DNA of 64,000 nt from Lederbergia citri (GTDB lineage Bacteria; Bacillota; Bacilli; Bacillales; Bacillaceae_C). This document shows, in pieces, positions 33,317 to 40,507 of the stretch; within the stretch, counting starts at the first letter, position 1, and each line of letters opens with the position of its first letter. The stretch lies in contig NZ_JAGYPG010000002.1 of assembly GCF_018343625.1 (NCBI RefSeq), forward strand, positions 1,469,280 to 1,533,279. The letters run 5' to 3'. The notes under the pieces are model-generated. The model was not told the DNA's origin. It saw only the letters and a list, made by a program, of their open reading frames with translations, and searched no databases. The position numbers and the translations under genes were made by a program.

Positions 33317-33345
33317 TTGTATTTTGCACCATTTTTATATATAAT
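33317..33345 (+). promoter_or_regulatory. promoter of the Usp-like gene
   Basis: TTGTAT (33317-33322), 17 bases, TATAAT (33340-33345). The -10 is perfect, the -35 weak. The coding start is 80 bases downstream. Confidence 0.45.
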
Positions 33346-33424
33346 GATTTAGTTTTAAAGATTTTTTGCATAATTTGATGTCTTTATGTATTCGAATGAA
33401 CCATTTTAAGAGGTGAATTTTTTC

Positions 33425-34099
33425 ATGAAGAAAGTGAAGGGTCGTATGGATGAGAGTATTCTCGTTTGTGTATATTACGGTCCAAATGGCGAGCGCCTGA
33501 TTAGACGTGGTCATAAAATGGCAAGCATGTTGAATTGTCCATTATATATTTTGACCGTGGACCCGCTTCCGTATGATAAATTTGATGCGGAGAAATCAAG
33601 CTATATTGAACGTTGGAAAGAACTAGCTGAAGAATGTGAAGCTGAAGACTTTTTAATGATAGACAATGAAAAACGCCCAGTCGCTAAAATCATCGCGGGA
33701 ATTGCACATAAATATAACATTACACAAGTCGTAATCGGACAAACTGCCCAAAACCGTTGGGAAGAGATTACGAAAGGATCCTTCGTTAACGCACTTTTGA
33801 GAGAAATATCATCTTTTATTGATATTCATATCGTAGCGTTAGATCGGACCGTTAAAGGCGGAGAAGATATCGCCTACGAGACCGGTGTCCGTGCCTATCT
33901 AATAAAGGAAGATGACGGATATCGCCTTTGCTTCACCTGCCAAAAGAATATTAGCCATGAAGGAATCTTTTACAAAGAAATCGGAACAGACTTTAATAAT
34001 GGACTCTTTAAATTCATTCATGACGGTAAAACACACCAAGTCCACGTAACAGAGGACAAAGTGATTAACCCGATTGAAGAGCCGTTAAAGATTACGTAG
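33425..34099 (+). CDS. universal-stress/KdpD-Usp-like protein
   Basis: 224 residues. The first ~135 form a UspA-like Rossmann domain of the kind found in KdpD: ILVCVYYGPNGERLIRRGHK, DFLMIDNEK, and ITQVVIGQTAQNRWEEITKG for nucleotide binding. The last ~85 residues (YETGVRAYLIKEDDGYRLCF on) are a separate small domain I do not recognise. GTG 33413 overlaps the SD; ATG 33425 has AGAGGTG at 9 bases. There is no histidine-kinase core, so it is not a full KdpD. It is divergent from the mrp operon, which may hint at an ion-stress role (inference). Confidence 0.8.
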   Translation: MKKVKGRMDESILVCVYYGPNGERLIRRGHKMASMLNCPLYILTVDPLPYDKFDAEKSSYIERWKELAEECEAEDFLMIDNEKRPVAKIIAGIAHKYNITQVVIGQTAQNRWEEITKGSFVNALLREISSFIDIHIVALDRTVKGGEDIAYETGVRAYLIKEDDGYRLCFTCQKNISHEGIFYKEIGTDFNNGLFKFIHDGKTHQVHVTEDKVINPIEEPLKIT

Positions 34100-34128
34100 G
34101 ATTAAGCACAGGTGCTTAATCCTTTTTT
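34099..34128 (+). terminator. terminator of the Usp-like gene
   Basis: GGATTAAGCAC (34099-34109), loop AG, GTGCTTAATCC (34112-34122), then T6. It overlaps the stop codon. Confidence 0.92.
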
Positions 34129-34143
34129 ATTGGCAAGGGACTA

Positions 34144-34502
34144 TTGAGACGGAAATTTTTATAATGCTTGAGTTTTGTCCTTATTCACTTCCAATTGAGA
34201 CTCAAATTTTCATAACGCTTGAGTTCTGTCCCGATTCGCTTCCAATTGAGACTCAAATCTTCATAATACTTGAGTTCTGTCCCGATTCGCTTCCAATTGA
34301 GACTCAAATCTTCATAACTCTGTAGTTCTGTCCCGATTTGCTTCTAATCGAGACTCAAATCCGCATAGTGCTTGAGTTCTGTCCCGATTCACTTCCAATC
34401 GAGACTCAAATCTTCATAATACTTGAGTTCTGTCCTTATTCGCCTCCAATCAAGACTTAAATCTGCATAATGGCTGGAGTTCTGTCTTTATTCGACTCTC
34501 AA
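34144..34502. repeat. 51-bp tandem repeat array, seven copies
   Basis: The motif TTGAGACTCAAAT recurs with starts at 34144, 34195, 34246, 34297, 34348, 34399 and 34450, exactly 51 bases apart, then decays at 34503. Each unit has ACTCAA...TTGAGT dyad arms and a conserved TTCTGTCCCGATTCGCTTCCAA. Copies differ by 5-20%, with the outer ones most divergent. Fifty-one is 17 codons, but stops break every long frame on both strands. The 34.1-34.6 kb gap holds no gene. Confidence 0.9.
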
Positions 34503-34613
34503 TCAAGACAGAAACCTGGGTAACAATACATTTTTATAGCGATTCAATACCATACCACACAAATCAGGAAAACATCCTATTTCTTTAACAATCCGCCCCA
34601 TTTTCTTTATTAA

Positions 34614-34670
34614 TTGACAATTCAAACGACAGAAACATATAATAAACATATGAATAATTGCTCATATGTT
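34614..34670 (+). promoter_or_regulatory. cad promoter and CadC operator
   Basis: TTGACA (34614-34619) and TATAAT (34638-34643) are both perfect, 18 bases apart. Directly behind is the palindrome AACATATGA-N8-TCATATGTT (34645-34653 / 34662-34670), the usual operator form for ArsR/SmtB repressors. Binding would cover the transcription start. Confidence 0.8.
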
Positions 34671-34693
34671 CATCTATTAAAAGAGGTGTTTTT

Positions 34694-35062
34694 ATGCAAA
34701 AAGAATTAACAATTCCCGAAACTTGCAGTCAAACAGTCATTCATGAGGACGTTGTTCAAATGGTGCAAGCTACGATTCCGAAGGATAACAGTTTGATTGA
34801 GGTAGCGGAGCTTTTTAAAGTGTTGGGTGATCGTACAAGAATAAGAATTCTCCATTCATTATTTCAAACGGAAATGTGCGTATGTGATATCGCGTATTTA
34901 CTGAATATGACACAATCCTCTATTTCTCATCAATTACGCGTATTGAAGCAAGCTAAGTTAGTAAAGAATCGTAAAGAAGGAAAAGTTGTTTATTATTCGC
35001 TTGCGGATGATCACGTGATTCAGATTTTTGATCAAGCACTTGAGCATGTAAAGGAAGGATAA
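34694..35062 (+). CDS. cadC: ArsR/SmtB metal-sensing repressor, CadC-like
   Basis: 122 residues, winged helix: VAELFKVLGDRTRIRILHSL, then TEMCVCDIAYLLNMTQSSIS (CVC in the ELCVCDL position) and HQLRVLKQAKLVKNRKEGKV, YYSLADDHV. The two Cys of CVC with Cys in the N-terminal PETCSQ match the alpha-3N site that binds Cd/Pb/Zn in CadC. His/Asp residues near the C-terminus may form the alpha-5 Zn site. ATG 34694 has AGAGGTG upstream. It precedes the P-type ATPase by 28 bases and should be released from its operator by metal. Confidence 0.92.
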   Translation: MQKELTIPETCSQTVIHEDVVQMVQATIPKDNSLIEVAELFKVLGDRTRIRILHSLFQTEMCVCDIAYLLNMTQSSISHQLRVLKQAKLVKNRKEGKVVYYSLADDHVIQIFDQALEHVKEG

Positions 35063-35090
35063 ATATAGAGAAATTTTAGGAGAGAGGCAT

Positions 35091-37214
35091 ATGGAGAGGC
35101 AGAGGAGAAAAATAAAACAAGAAATCCTCCTTGAAGGATTAGATTGTGCAAATTGTGCTATGAAGATTGAGAATAGTGTAAAAGGAATGGACGGAATAAC
35201 GGATTGCTCCGTTAATTTTGTTAGTAAAACTCTTACGTTAGAAGCGATTCAAGATGAAGAAACAGATATTATTTCTGCAGTAAAAAAGAAAGTAAAAATA
35301 CTCGAACCTTCTATTACACCTTTAGAAAAAGGAAACGACCATGATCATGATCACGACCATGGCAGCAAAAATACAAAAGTTATGGTATTTCGCTTAATTA
35401 TAGGTGCCCTATTAGCAGCCATCGGGATTTTTATACCTTTTTCTGGAGTTCCGGAACTTGCGATTTTTATCATTGCTTATTTAATTATCGGCGGAGATAT
35501 TGTGCTACGTGCAGCAAGAAATATTGTCCGCGGGCAAGTATTTGATGAAAATTTCTTAATGGCGATCGCGACGATTGGTGCGTTTGCAATCAAACAATAT
35601 CCGGAAGGCGTAGCCGTTATGCTGTTTTACCAAGTGGGAGAGCTATTCCAAACGATTGCTGTGAACCGCTCGCGTAAATCAATCGGCGCGCTTATGGATA
35701 TTCGTCCTGATTCAGCCAATCTTAAAAAAGACGGAAATATTATCACGGTTTCCCCTGAAGAAGTAAAAATTGGAGATTTCATCATTGTAAAGCCCGGCGA
35801 AAAGGTGCCTTTAGATGGCAAAATTATTGAAGGAATCTCCATGGTCGACACGTCCGCTTTGACAGGTGAATCCGTACCTCGTGAAGTCGAGGCTGGTAGT
35901 GATGTATTAAGTGGGTTTATTAATAAAAACGGCGTTCTTACAGTGGAAGTGAAAAAAGAATTTGGCGAATCAACCGTTTCAAAAATTCTTGATTTAGTCC
36001 AGAATGCAAGCAGCCGCAAAGCACCAACAGAAAATTTTATTACAAAATTCGCTCGTTACTATACACCTGTTGTCGTTATTGTTGCGGTATTGTTAGCTGT
36101 TTTGCCGCCTCTAATCATTACCGACGCTACTTTTTCAGATTGGATTTATCGTGCGCTCGTCTTTTTAGTCATATCTTGCCCTTGTGCCCTTGTGATTTCC
36201 ATCCCGCTCGGCTTTTTCGGCGGAATTGGGGCCGCTTCAAAATCAGGGATTCTTGTCAAAGGAAGCAACTATTTAGAAGCATTAAATGATGTAAAATATA
36301 TTGTTTTTGATAAAACTGGGACGTTAACAAAAGGTGTGTTTGAAGTTACAAGCATTCATCCGAAAAATATGACTGCAGATGAATTATTGGAATATGCTGC
36401 CTTTGCTGAAGTACATTCCAATCACCCGATTGCCCTTTCCATTAAAAAGGCATACGGAAAAGAAATTAATGAAGAAGCTATTGTAAATTACAATGAGATT
36501 TCTGGTTACGGGATTCAAGTTACAGTAAACGGCAATAAAGTCATAGCTGGAAACGCAAAATTAATGAAAAAAGAAGAAATAACGTTTGAAAAACCAGATG
36601 TACTTGGTACCCTTGTTCACGTAGCAGTTGATAACCAATATGCAGGATACATCGTCATTTCCGACCAAATAAAAGAAGATTCTGCTCAAGCGATTCGCTC
36701 TCTAAAGGAACTCGGAATCAAAAAAACCATCATGCTCACTGGAGATGCAAAAACAGTTGGAGATGCGGTTGGAAAAAAACTAGGTATCGACGAAGTGCAT
36801 GCCGAACTTTTACCGCATCATAAAGTGGAAGAAATTGAAAAACTGGATAACCGAAAAGCTGCCAATGAAAAAATCATCTTTGTCGGTGATGGAATCAATG
36901 ATACCCCTGTTCTTGCGCGGGCAGATGTGGGAATGGCAATGGGCGGTTTAGGATCTGATGCCGCGATTGAAGCGGCAGATATCGTCATCATGACCGATGA
37001 ACCTTCAAAAATTCCTACTGCTATCAAAATCGCCAAAAGGACACGCCGGATCGTTTGGCAAAACATCCTTTTCGCCCTAGGGGTCAAAGCCATTTTTCTT
37101 ATACTCGGTGCCTTCGGAATCGCCACAATGTGGGAAGCTGTTTTCTCAGATGTAGGCGTTACCCTGTTAGCCGTTTTGAATGCCATGAGGGTGCTGAAAG
37201 TTAAGGATTATTGA
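35091..37214 (+). CDS. cadA: Cd2+/Zn2+/Pb2+-exporting P1B-type ATPase
   Basis: 707 residues. One N-terminal metal-binding domain (GLDCANC, Cys19/22) and a His/Asp-rich stretch HDHDHDHG, then membrane helices with the CPC motif (VISCPCALVIS), phosphorylation motif DKTGTLTKG, HP motif (SNHPIA) and hinge GDGINDTPVLARADVG. CPC with the HMA domain and a CadC partner indicates Cd/Zn/Pb export rather than Cu. ATG 35091 has GGAGAGAGG upstream. Second gene of the cad operon. Confidence 0.95.
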   Translation: MERQRRKIKQEILLEGLDCANCAMKIENSVKGMDGITDCSVNFVSKTLTLEAIQDEETDIISAVKKKVKILEPSITPLEKGNDHDHDHDHGSKNTKVMVFRLIIGALLAAIGIFIPFSGVPELAIFIIAYLIIGGDIVLRAARNIVRGQVFDENFLMAIATIGAFAIKQYPEGVAVMLFYQVGELFQTIAVNRSRKSIGALMDIRPDSANLKKDGNIITVSPEEVKIGDFIIVKPGEKVPLDGKIIEGISMVDTSALTGESVPREVEAGSDVLSGFINKNGVLTVEVKKEFGESTVSKILDLVQNASSRKAPTENFITKFARYYTPVVVIVAVLLAVLPPLIITDATFSDWIYRALVFLVISCPCALVISIPLGFFGGIGAASKSGILVKGSNYLEALNDVKYIVFDKTGTLTKGVFEVTSIHPKNMTADELLEYAAFAEVHSNHPIALSIKKAYGKEINEEAIVNYNEISGYGIQVTVNGNKVIAGNAKLMKKEEITFEKPDVLGTLVHVAVDNQYAGYIVISDQIKEDSAQAIRSLKELGIKKTIMLTGDAKTVGDAVGKKLGIDEVHAELLPHHKVEEIEKLDNRKAANEKIIFVGDGINDTPVLARADVGMAMGGLGSDAAIEAADIVIMTDEPSKIPTAIKIAKRTRRIVWQNILFALGVKAIFLILGAFGIATMWEAVFSDVGVTLLAVLNAMRVLKVKDY

Positions 37215-37287
37215 AAATTGGGTTTAAATGTAACGTGAACAAAAAAGCTTGAATACCTACTGTAGAAAATTAAAATAACAACCATTT

Positions 37288-37326
37288 TAGCATACCGAAT
37301 CGCAATTGATTTGGTATGCTAATTTT
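37288..37326 (+). terminator. terminator of cadA
   Basis: TAGCATACCGAAT (37288-37300) pairs over 13 positions (one G-U) with 37309-37321, then ATTTTTATT. Confidence 0.85.
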
Positions 37327-37404
37327 TATTGATATAAATGGTTATTCTTGGTTATGTTAGAATGATTTAAGTGTGCGTTTTAAAAAGAGATTGGAGTTGT
37401 AAAT

Positions 37405-38088
37405 GTGAAGAAGAGTAAAGTTTTTATCGTGGCATCTTTATTAGCTGTTTTATTAGTCGGGATGTCTGCTTGTAGCAATTCATCTGTTAATGATACATCA
37501 ACCCAAAATCAGTCAAAGCTTGATAACACATCTCAAAGTACAGATAATTCTTCCACCGACGGTACAGCAAAATCCGATAATAGCGGTGAAAATAATGATA
37601 ACGAACAAGCTTCAAATAGTTCCGATGGGATATCAAAAGATACGGCAGCCAATTCAGTTGTTTCTGATAAAAGTGACTTAAATACAGGCTTTAAAGAAGA
37701 CAATGATACACTATCTCATTATTCTAGTGAACAAATTGAATATGCTCGAGTTTGGTTGCAACTTGGAGCGAACCAACAAATAGATGGATTGTATGCTCGA
37801 CATATTCCAGCTGGCACACCACTCAATCCTGATGACGACACCAGTGCTAGCTATCCAGAAGATGTTATCCAGTTAGCAGGTTCTCGCTTAGTAGATGGAT
37901 CAGTAACTTACAGTGGCAATGGGGATGGCACGATCAATGTATACAACGTTCCTTTACGTTGGGATGGTCATTACCCTGCTGGTGAAAATTTCTACATAGA
38001 TATTATTACAAATACAAAGCTAGTGTACGTTGACCCAGGTGACGATGAAAAAATCGTAGCATTAATCAAATTGCTAAGTGTGCAATAG
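37405..38088 (+). CDS. uncharacterised lipoprotein
   Basis: 227 residues. Signal peptide MKKSKVFIVASLLAVLLVG with lipobox MSAC, so Cys23 should be lipidated on the outer face of the membrane. Residues ~25-100 are a Ser/Asn/Asp/Thr-rich linker; the rest is a globular domain (YSSEQIEYARVWLQLGANQQ, then YPEDVIQLAGSRLVDGSVTY and VPLRWDGHYPAGENF). I do not recognise the domain with certainty; similar lipoproteins are common in Bacilli. GTG start with GGAG 8 bases upstream. Its terminator was split by the IS element behind it. Confidence 0.8.
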   Translation: MKKSKVFIVASLLAVLLVGMSACSNSSVNDTSTQNQSKLDNTSQSTDNSSTDGTAKSDNSGENNDNEQASNSSDGISKDTAANSVVSDKSDLNTGFKEDNDTLSHYSSEQIEYARVWLQLGANQQIDGLYARHIPAGTPLNPDDDTSASYPEDVIQLAGSRLVDGSVTYSGNGDGTINVYNVPLRWDGHYPAGENFYIDIITNTKLVYVDPGDDEKIVALIKLLSVQ

Positions 38089-38137
38089 TAAGCAAACGTC
38101 TGCTTTAATTGTTCAAGAGATTATTACAAACTATAGC

Positions 38138-38148
38138 AAAAGGAGCTT
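38138..38148 (+). other. left arm of a terminator split by the IS
   Basis: AAAAGGAGCTT here is complementary to AAGCTCCTTTT at 39647-39657, directly behind the IS. Without the IS they would form an 11-bp stem with a T-rich tail, the natural terminator of the lipoprotein gene. Confidence 0.7.
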
Positions 38149-38207
38149 TTATACTGATGTGCACCCCAAAAGTTAGACAAACAATTCTAACTCTTGGGGT
38201 GTTTTTT

Positions 38208-38759
38208 GTGGTCAAATATGATGAAGGATTTAAGCAAAATGTAGTTGACGCTTATTTAGCAGGTGAAGGTGGATATGCTTCCTTGGCTATTAGATTTGGA
38301 ATTCAAAGTAAAACCAATATAAGAAAATGGGTCAGTGCGTTCCAACAATTTGGCAAACAGGGTTTGGCTTCTAAAAAAGCAATTACGAATTATCCTGTTC
38401 AATTTAAATTAGATGTCTTAAACTATAAGGTAAAAACAGGAGATTCCCTTGAAGAAGTTGCTAGAAAATTTGGCATTACTGAACCACCTATGATTCTTAA
38501 TTGGTTGAGGAAATGGCAAAATGAAGGTATTGAAGGACTCTCTAAATCAAAGGGGCGTCCATCATTGTCCAACGAATCAAAGAGGAATAAAAATGAGAAG
38601 AAATTGACGAAAGAACAACAACTTTTAAAAGAAATAGAGTTACTACGTGCGGAGAATGCCTATTTAAAAAAGCTCCGTGCTTCAGGGGTAAATATTCCGA
38701 GCCGACTGCTAAAACAGAATCCAGGGTCATTCACGAACTCAGAAAACAATTCAAATTAG
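38208..38759 (+). CDS. IS3 transposase orfA (helix-turn-helix)
   Basis: 183 residues with two helix-turn-helix units: YDEGFKQNVVDAYLAGEGGY and FKLDVLNYKVKTGDSLEEVA, followed by a Lys-rich linker and a leucine-zipper-like LLKEIELLRAENAYLKKL. GTG 38208 has GGGGTG 6 bases upstream and lies inside the IS; the frame from 38109 begins outside the element. The last ~28 residues are read only when no frameshift occurs. Confidence 0.9.
   Translation: MVKYDEGFKQNVVDAYLAGEGGYASLAIRFGIQSKTNIRKWVSAFQQFGKQGLASKKAITNYPVQFKLDVLNYKVKTGDSLEEVARKFGITEPPMILNWLRKWQNEGIEGLSKSKGRPSLSNESKRNKNEKKLTKEQQLLKEIELLRAENAYLKKLRASGVNIPSRLLKQNPGSFTNSENNSN
38666..38672 (+). promoter_or_regulatory. -1 frameshift slippery site
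   Basis: A-AAA-AAG in the orfA frame (TTA AAA AAG). Slipping back one base joins orfA to the orfB frame, which has no start of its own until 38801. This is the standard IS150/IS3 arrangement. Confidence 0.8.
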
Positions 38760-39610
38760 CTGTTATCCTTGAAGCCACAGGTTTTCCAAAAGCAACCTAT
38801 ATGTATTGGCAAAAACGATTTAATGAATCCAATCCAGATGAAGAGATTGAAAAGATCATCCAAGATATTGTAGACAAACATAATGGAAATTACGGATATC
38901 GTCGAATTGATATGGAATTGCGTAAGAGAGGTTATATCGTAAATCACAAAAAAATCCTACGGATTACCAATAAACTTGGTATTACTTGTACATCATTCAC
39001 ACGTAAATCTCGTAAATACAGCACTTATAAAGGAACTATAGGCAAGATTTCGAAAAACCTTGTAAACCGTAGATTCCATACAAGTATTCCACATCAAAAA
39101 TTAACGACTGATACATCTGAATTCAAATACTATACGACCGATTCTGATGGGAAGATAATCATTAAGAAGGCTTATTTAGATCCATTTTTAGATATGTTTA
39201 ATAGTGAAATTCTATCCTTTCGGTTCTCAGAACGGCCAAACGCTCAAGCAATTATGGATGCTTTAGACGAAGCAATTGAAATAACAAAAGATTGCCCCTA
39301 TCGAACGACTATACACTCTGATCAAGGCTGGGGTTATCAAATGAAAAGATATGTAAGGAAACTAAAAGATAACGGTATATTTCAAAGCATGTCCCGAAAG
39401 GGAGACTGTCTGGATAATTCACCAATGGAAAATTTCTTCGGGATAATGAAACAGGAAATGTATTACGGTAGAGTTTATAAGTCATTTGAAGAGCTTAAAC
39501 AAGCAGTATCTGATTATATTTTTTACTATAACAATGAACGGATAAAAGCAAAATTGACTGGCATGAGCCCGGTGGAATACCGTCTTCATACCAGTCAACT
39601 AGCTGCATAA
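38672..39610 (+). CDS. IS3 transposase orfB (DDE integrase), made by frameshift
   Basis: The -1 frame is open from the slippery site to 39610; the first ATG is 38801, which would cut the HTH_21 region (LRKQFKLAVILEATGFPKAT). The integrase core has TTDTSEFKY (first Asp), HSDQGWGYQ (second Asp) and DNSPMENFFGIMKQEM (Glu), then the family ending YNNERIKAKLTGMSPVEY. All catalytic residues are present. ATG-started product 269 residues; fusion with orfA ~460. Confidence 0.9.
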   Translation, partial: APCFRGKYSEPTAKTESRVIHELRKQFKLAVILEATGFPKATYMYWQKRFNESNPDEEIEKIIQDIVDKHNGNYGYRRIDMELRKRGYIVNHKKILRITNKLGITCTSFTRKSRKYSTYKGTIGKISKNLVNRRFHTSIPHQKLTTDTSEFKYYTTDSDGKIIIKKAYLDPFLDMFNSEILSFRFSERPNAQAIMDALDEAIEITKDCPYRTTIHSDQGWGYQMKRYVRKLKDNGIFQSMSRKGDCLDNSPMENFFGIMKQEMYYGRVYKSFEELKQAVSDYIFYYNNERIKAKLTGMSPVEYRLHTSQLAA

Positions 39611-39775
39611 ATATTTTGGTCTAACTTTTAGGGTTCAGCACATACCAAGCTCCTTTTTGTGCTGATTTTTTTTGTTCGAAAAATAGCTATCTTTTTTATT
39701 TAACAAATTCTGTGTTATCTACCAAAAGTGAACCGCCTATTATACTTTTCCAGCTTCTATATGCTATTATCTCCA

Positions 39776-40309
39776 TTAGTCATTCTCGTCATCATGAATC
39801 AAAATATGTTCGAATGGGATGTTTTGAAATTGCGTTACTCCATATTTTTTGTAAGTAATCCTCAGTCCCTCAATATCATTATCAATATTAGCACCATTGA
39901 ACTTAACACGTAATACTAATTGAAAATCTTTGTCGACTTTAAATCCCTTGATAGGAATTAAATCTTTATCTAACTCGTCCTCTAATACCGATTCTTCAGA
40001 CATACTACCAATTGTCGTTGCCTTTCCTGTTGCTATGAATGGTTCTATTCGAAAGTCATCATCAACTTTCGTTACAATATTCCCATCTTTCTTAATTAAT
40101 TCCACCCTTTCAATTGTGGGGTTCCCCGTTCCTTCCCACCTAAAATTATAACCAATATAAACTGCCTTTCCGTCATCAAAAGATTCTATTGCTACGTTAC
40201 CATGGCTCATTTTTGAAAACTCCCCATCACGGCTAATATAATGAAATTTCCATAAAAAACCAATAACCAATACGATTAGAACGGACAATATCATAATTAT
40301 TTTCTTCAC
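39776..40309 (-). CDS. membrane-anchored extracellular protein, unknown
   Basis: 177 residues: an N-terminal helix KKIIMILSVLIVLVIGFLW anchors a beta-rich outer domain (KAVYIGYNFRWEGTGNPTIE, then VELIKKDGNIVTKVDDDF and FQLVLRVKFNGANIDN). No Cys after the helix, so not a lipoprotein. GTG 40309 with GAGGGG upstream. I do not recognise the domain. It ends 133 bases after the IS element. Confidence 0.65.
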   Translation of the reverse strand: MKKIIMILSVLIVLVIGFLWKFHYISRDGEFSKMSHGNVAIESFDDGKAVYIGYNFRWEGTGNPTIERVELIKKDGNIVTKVDDDFRIEPFIATGKATTIGSMSEESVLEDELDKDLIPIKGFKVDKDFQLVLRVKFNGANIDNDIEGLRITYKKYGVTQFQNIPFEHILIHDDEND

Positions 40310-40382
40310 CCATATCCCCTCGACCCCATAAACTTTATATCCTATTCTATAAAGATATTTAGAATACCTTTTACATCAAAAC

Positions 40383-40416
40383 AAAAAGCTGAAACCATGT
40401 TCGATCTCAGCTTTTT
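40383..40416 (-). terminator. terminator of helD
   Basis: AAAAAGCTGA (40383-40392) pairs with TCAGCTTTTT (40407-40416); T5 on either strand. About 90 bases past the helD stop. Confidence 0.75.
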
Positions 40417-40507
40417 ATTATCCAAGAGGGTTGACTCTAATTTGAAATTCTAGCAGCCTTCAAACTTCCCTTTTCTCACAAGTATTATGTTCTACCAGAT
40501 AGTAGAT

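Larger units (their letters stand above)
38158..39642 (+). mobile_element. IS3 family element (IS150 type), intact
   Basis: A ~1.49-kb insertion sequence. Left end TGTGCACCCCAAAAGTTAGAC and right end (as its complement) TGTGCTGAACCCTAAAAG... form imperfect terminal inverted repeats; the left one lacks about three bases. It encodes orfA and orfB with a slippery frameshift site and an intact DDE triad. I see no clean target duplication (left flank ATACTGA, right flank TACCAAG). The lack of decay suggests a recent, possibly still active, copy. Confidence 0.9.

Noticed and set aside
33413..34099. KdpD sensor kinase
   Set aside because: Only the Usp-like portion is present; no histidine-kinase H-box, N or G motifs.
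34144..34502. CRISPR array
   Set aside because: The repeats are directly adjacent with no unique spacers, the 51-base unit covers everything, and no cas gene is near.
34144..34530. Coding repeat protein on the minus strand (17-residue unit WKRIGTELKYYEDLSLN)
   Set aside because: Several copies contain TGA or TAG in that frame, there is no start with an SD, and drift is not codon-biased.
38109..38207. orfA starting outside the IS at 38109
   Set aside because: This would place the start in host DNA and across the IS end; GTG 38208 has its own SD inside the element.
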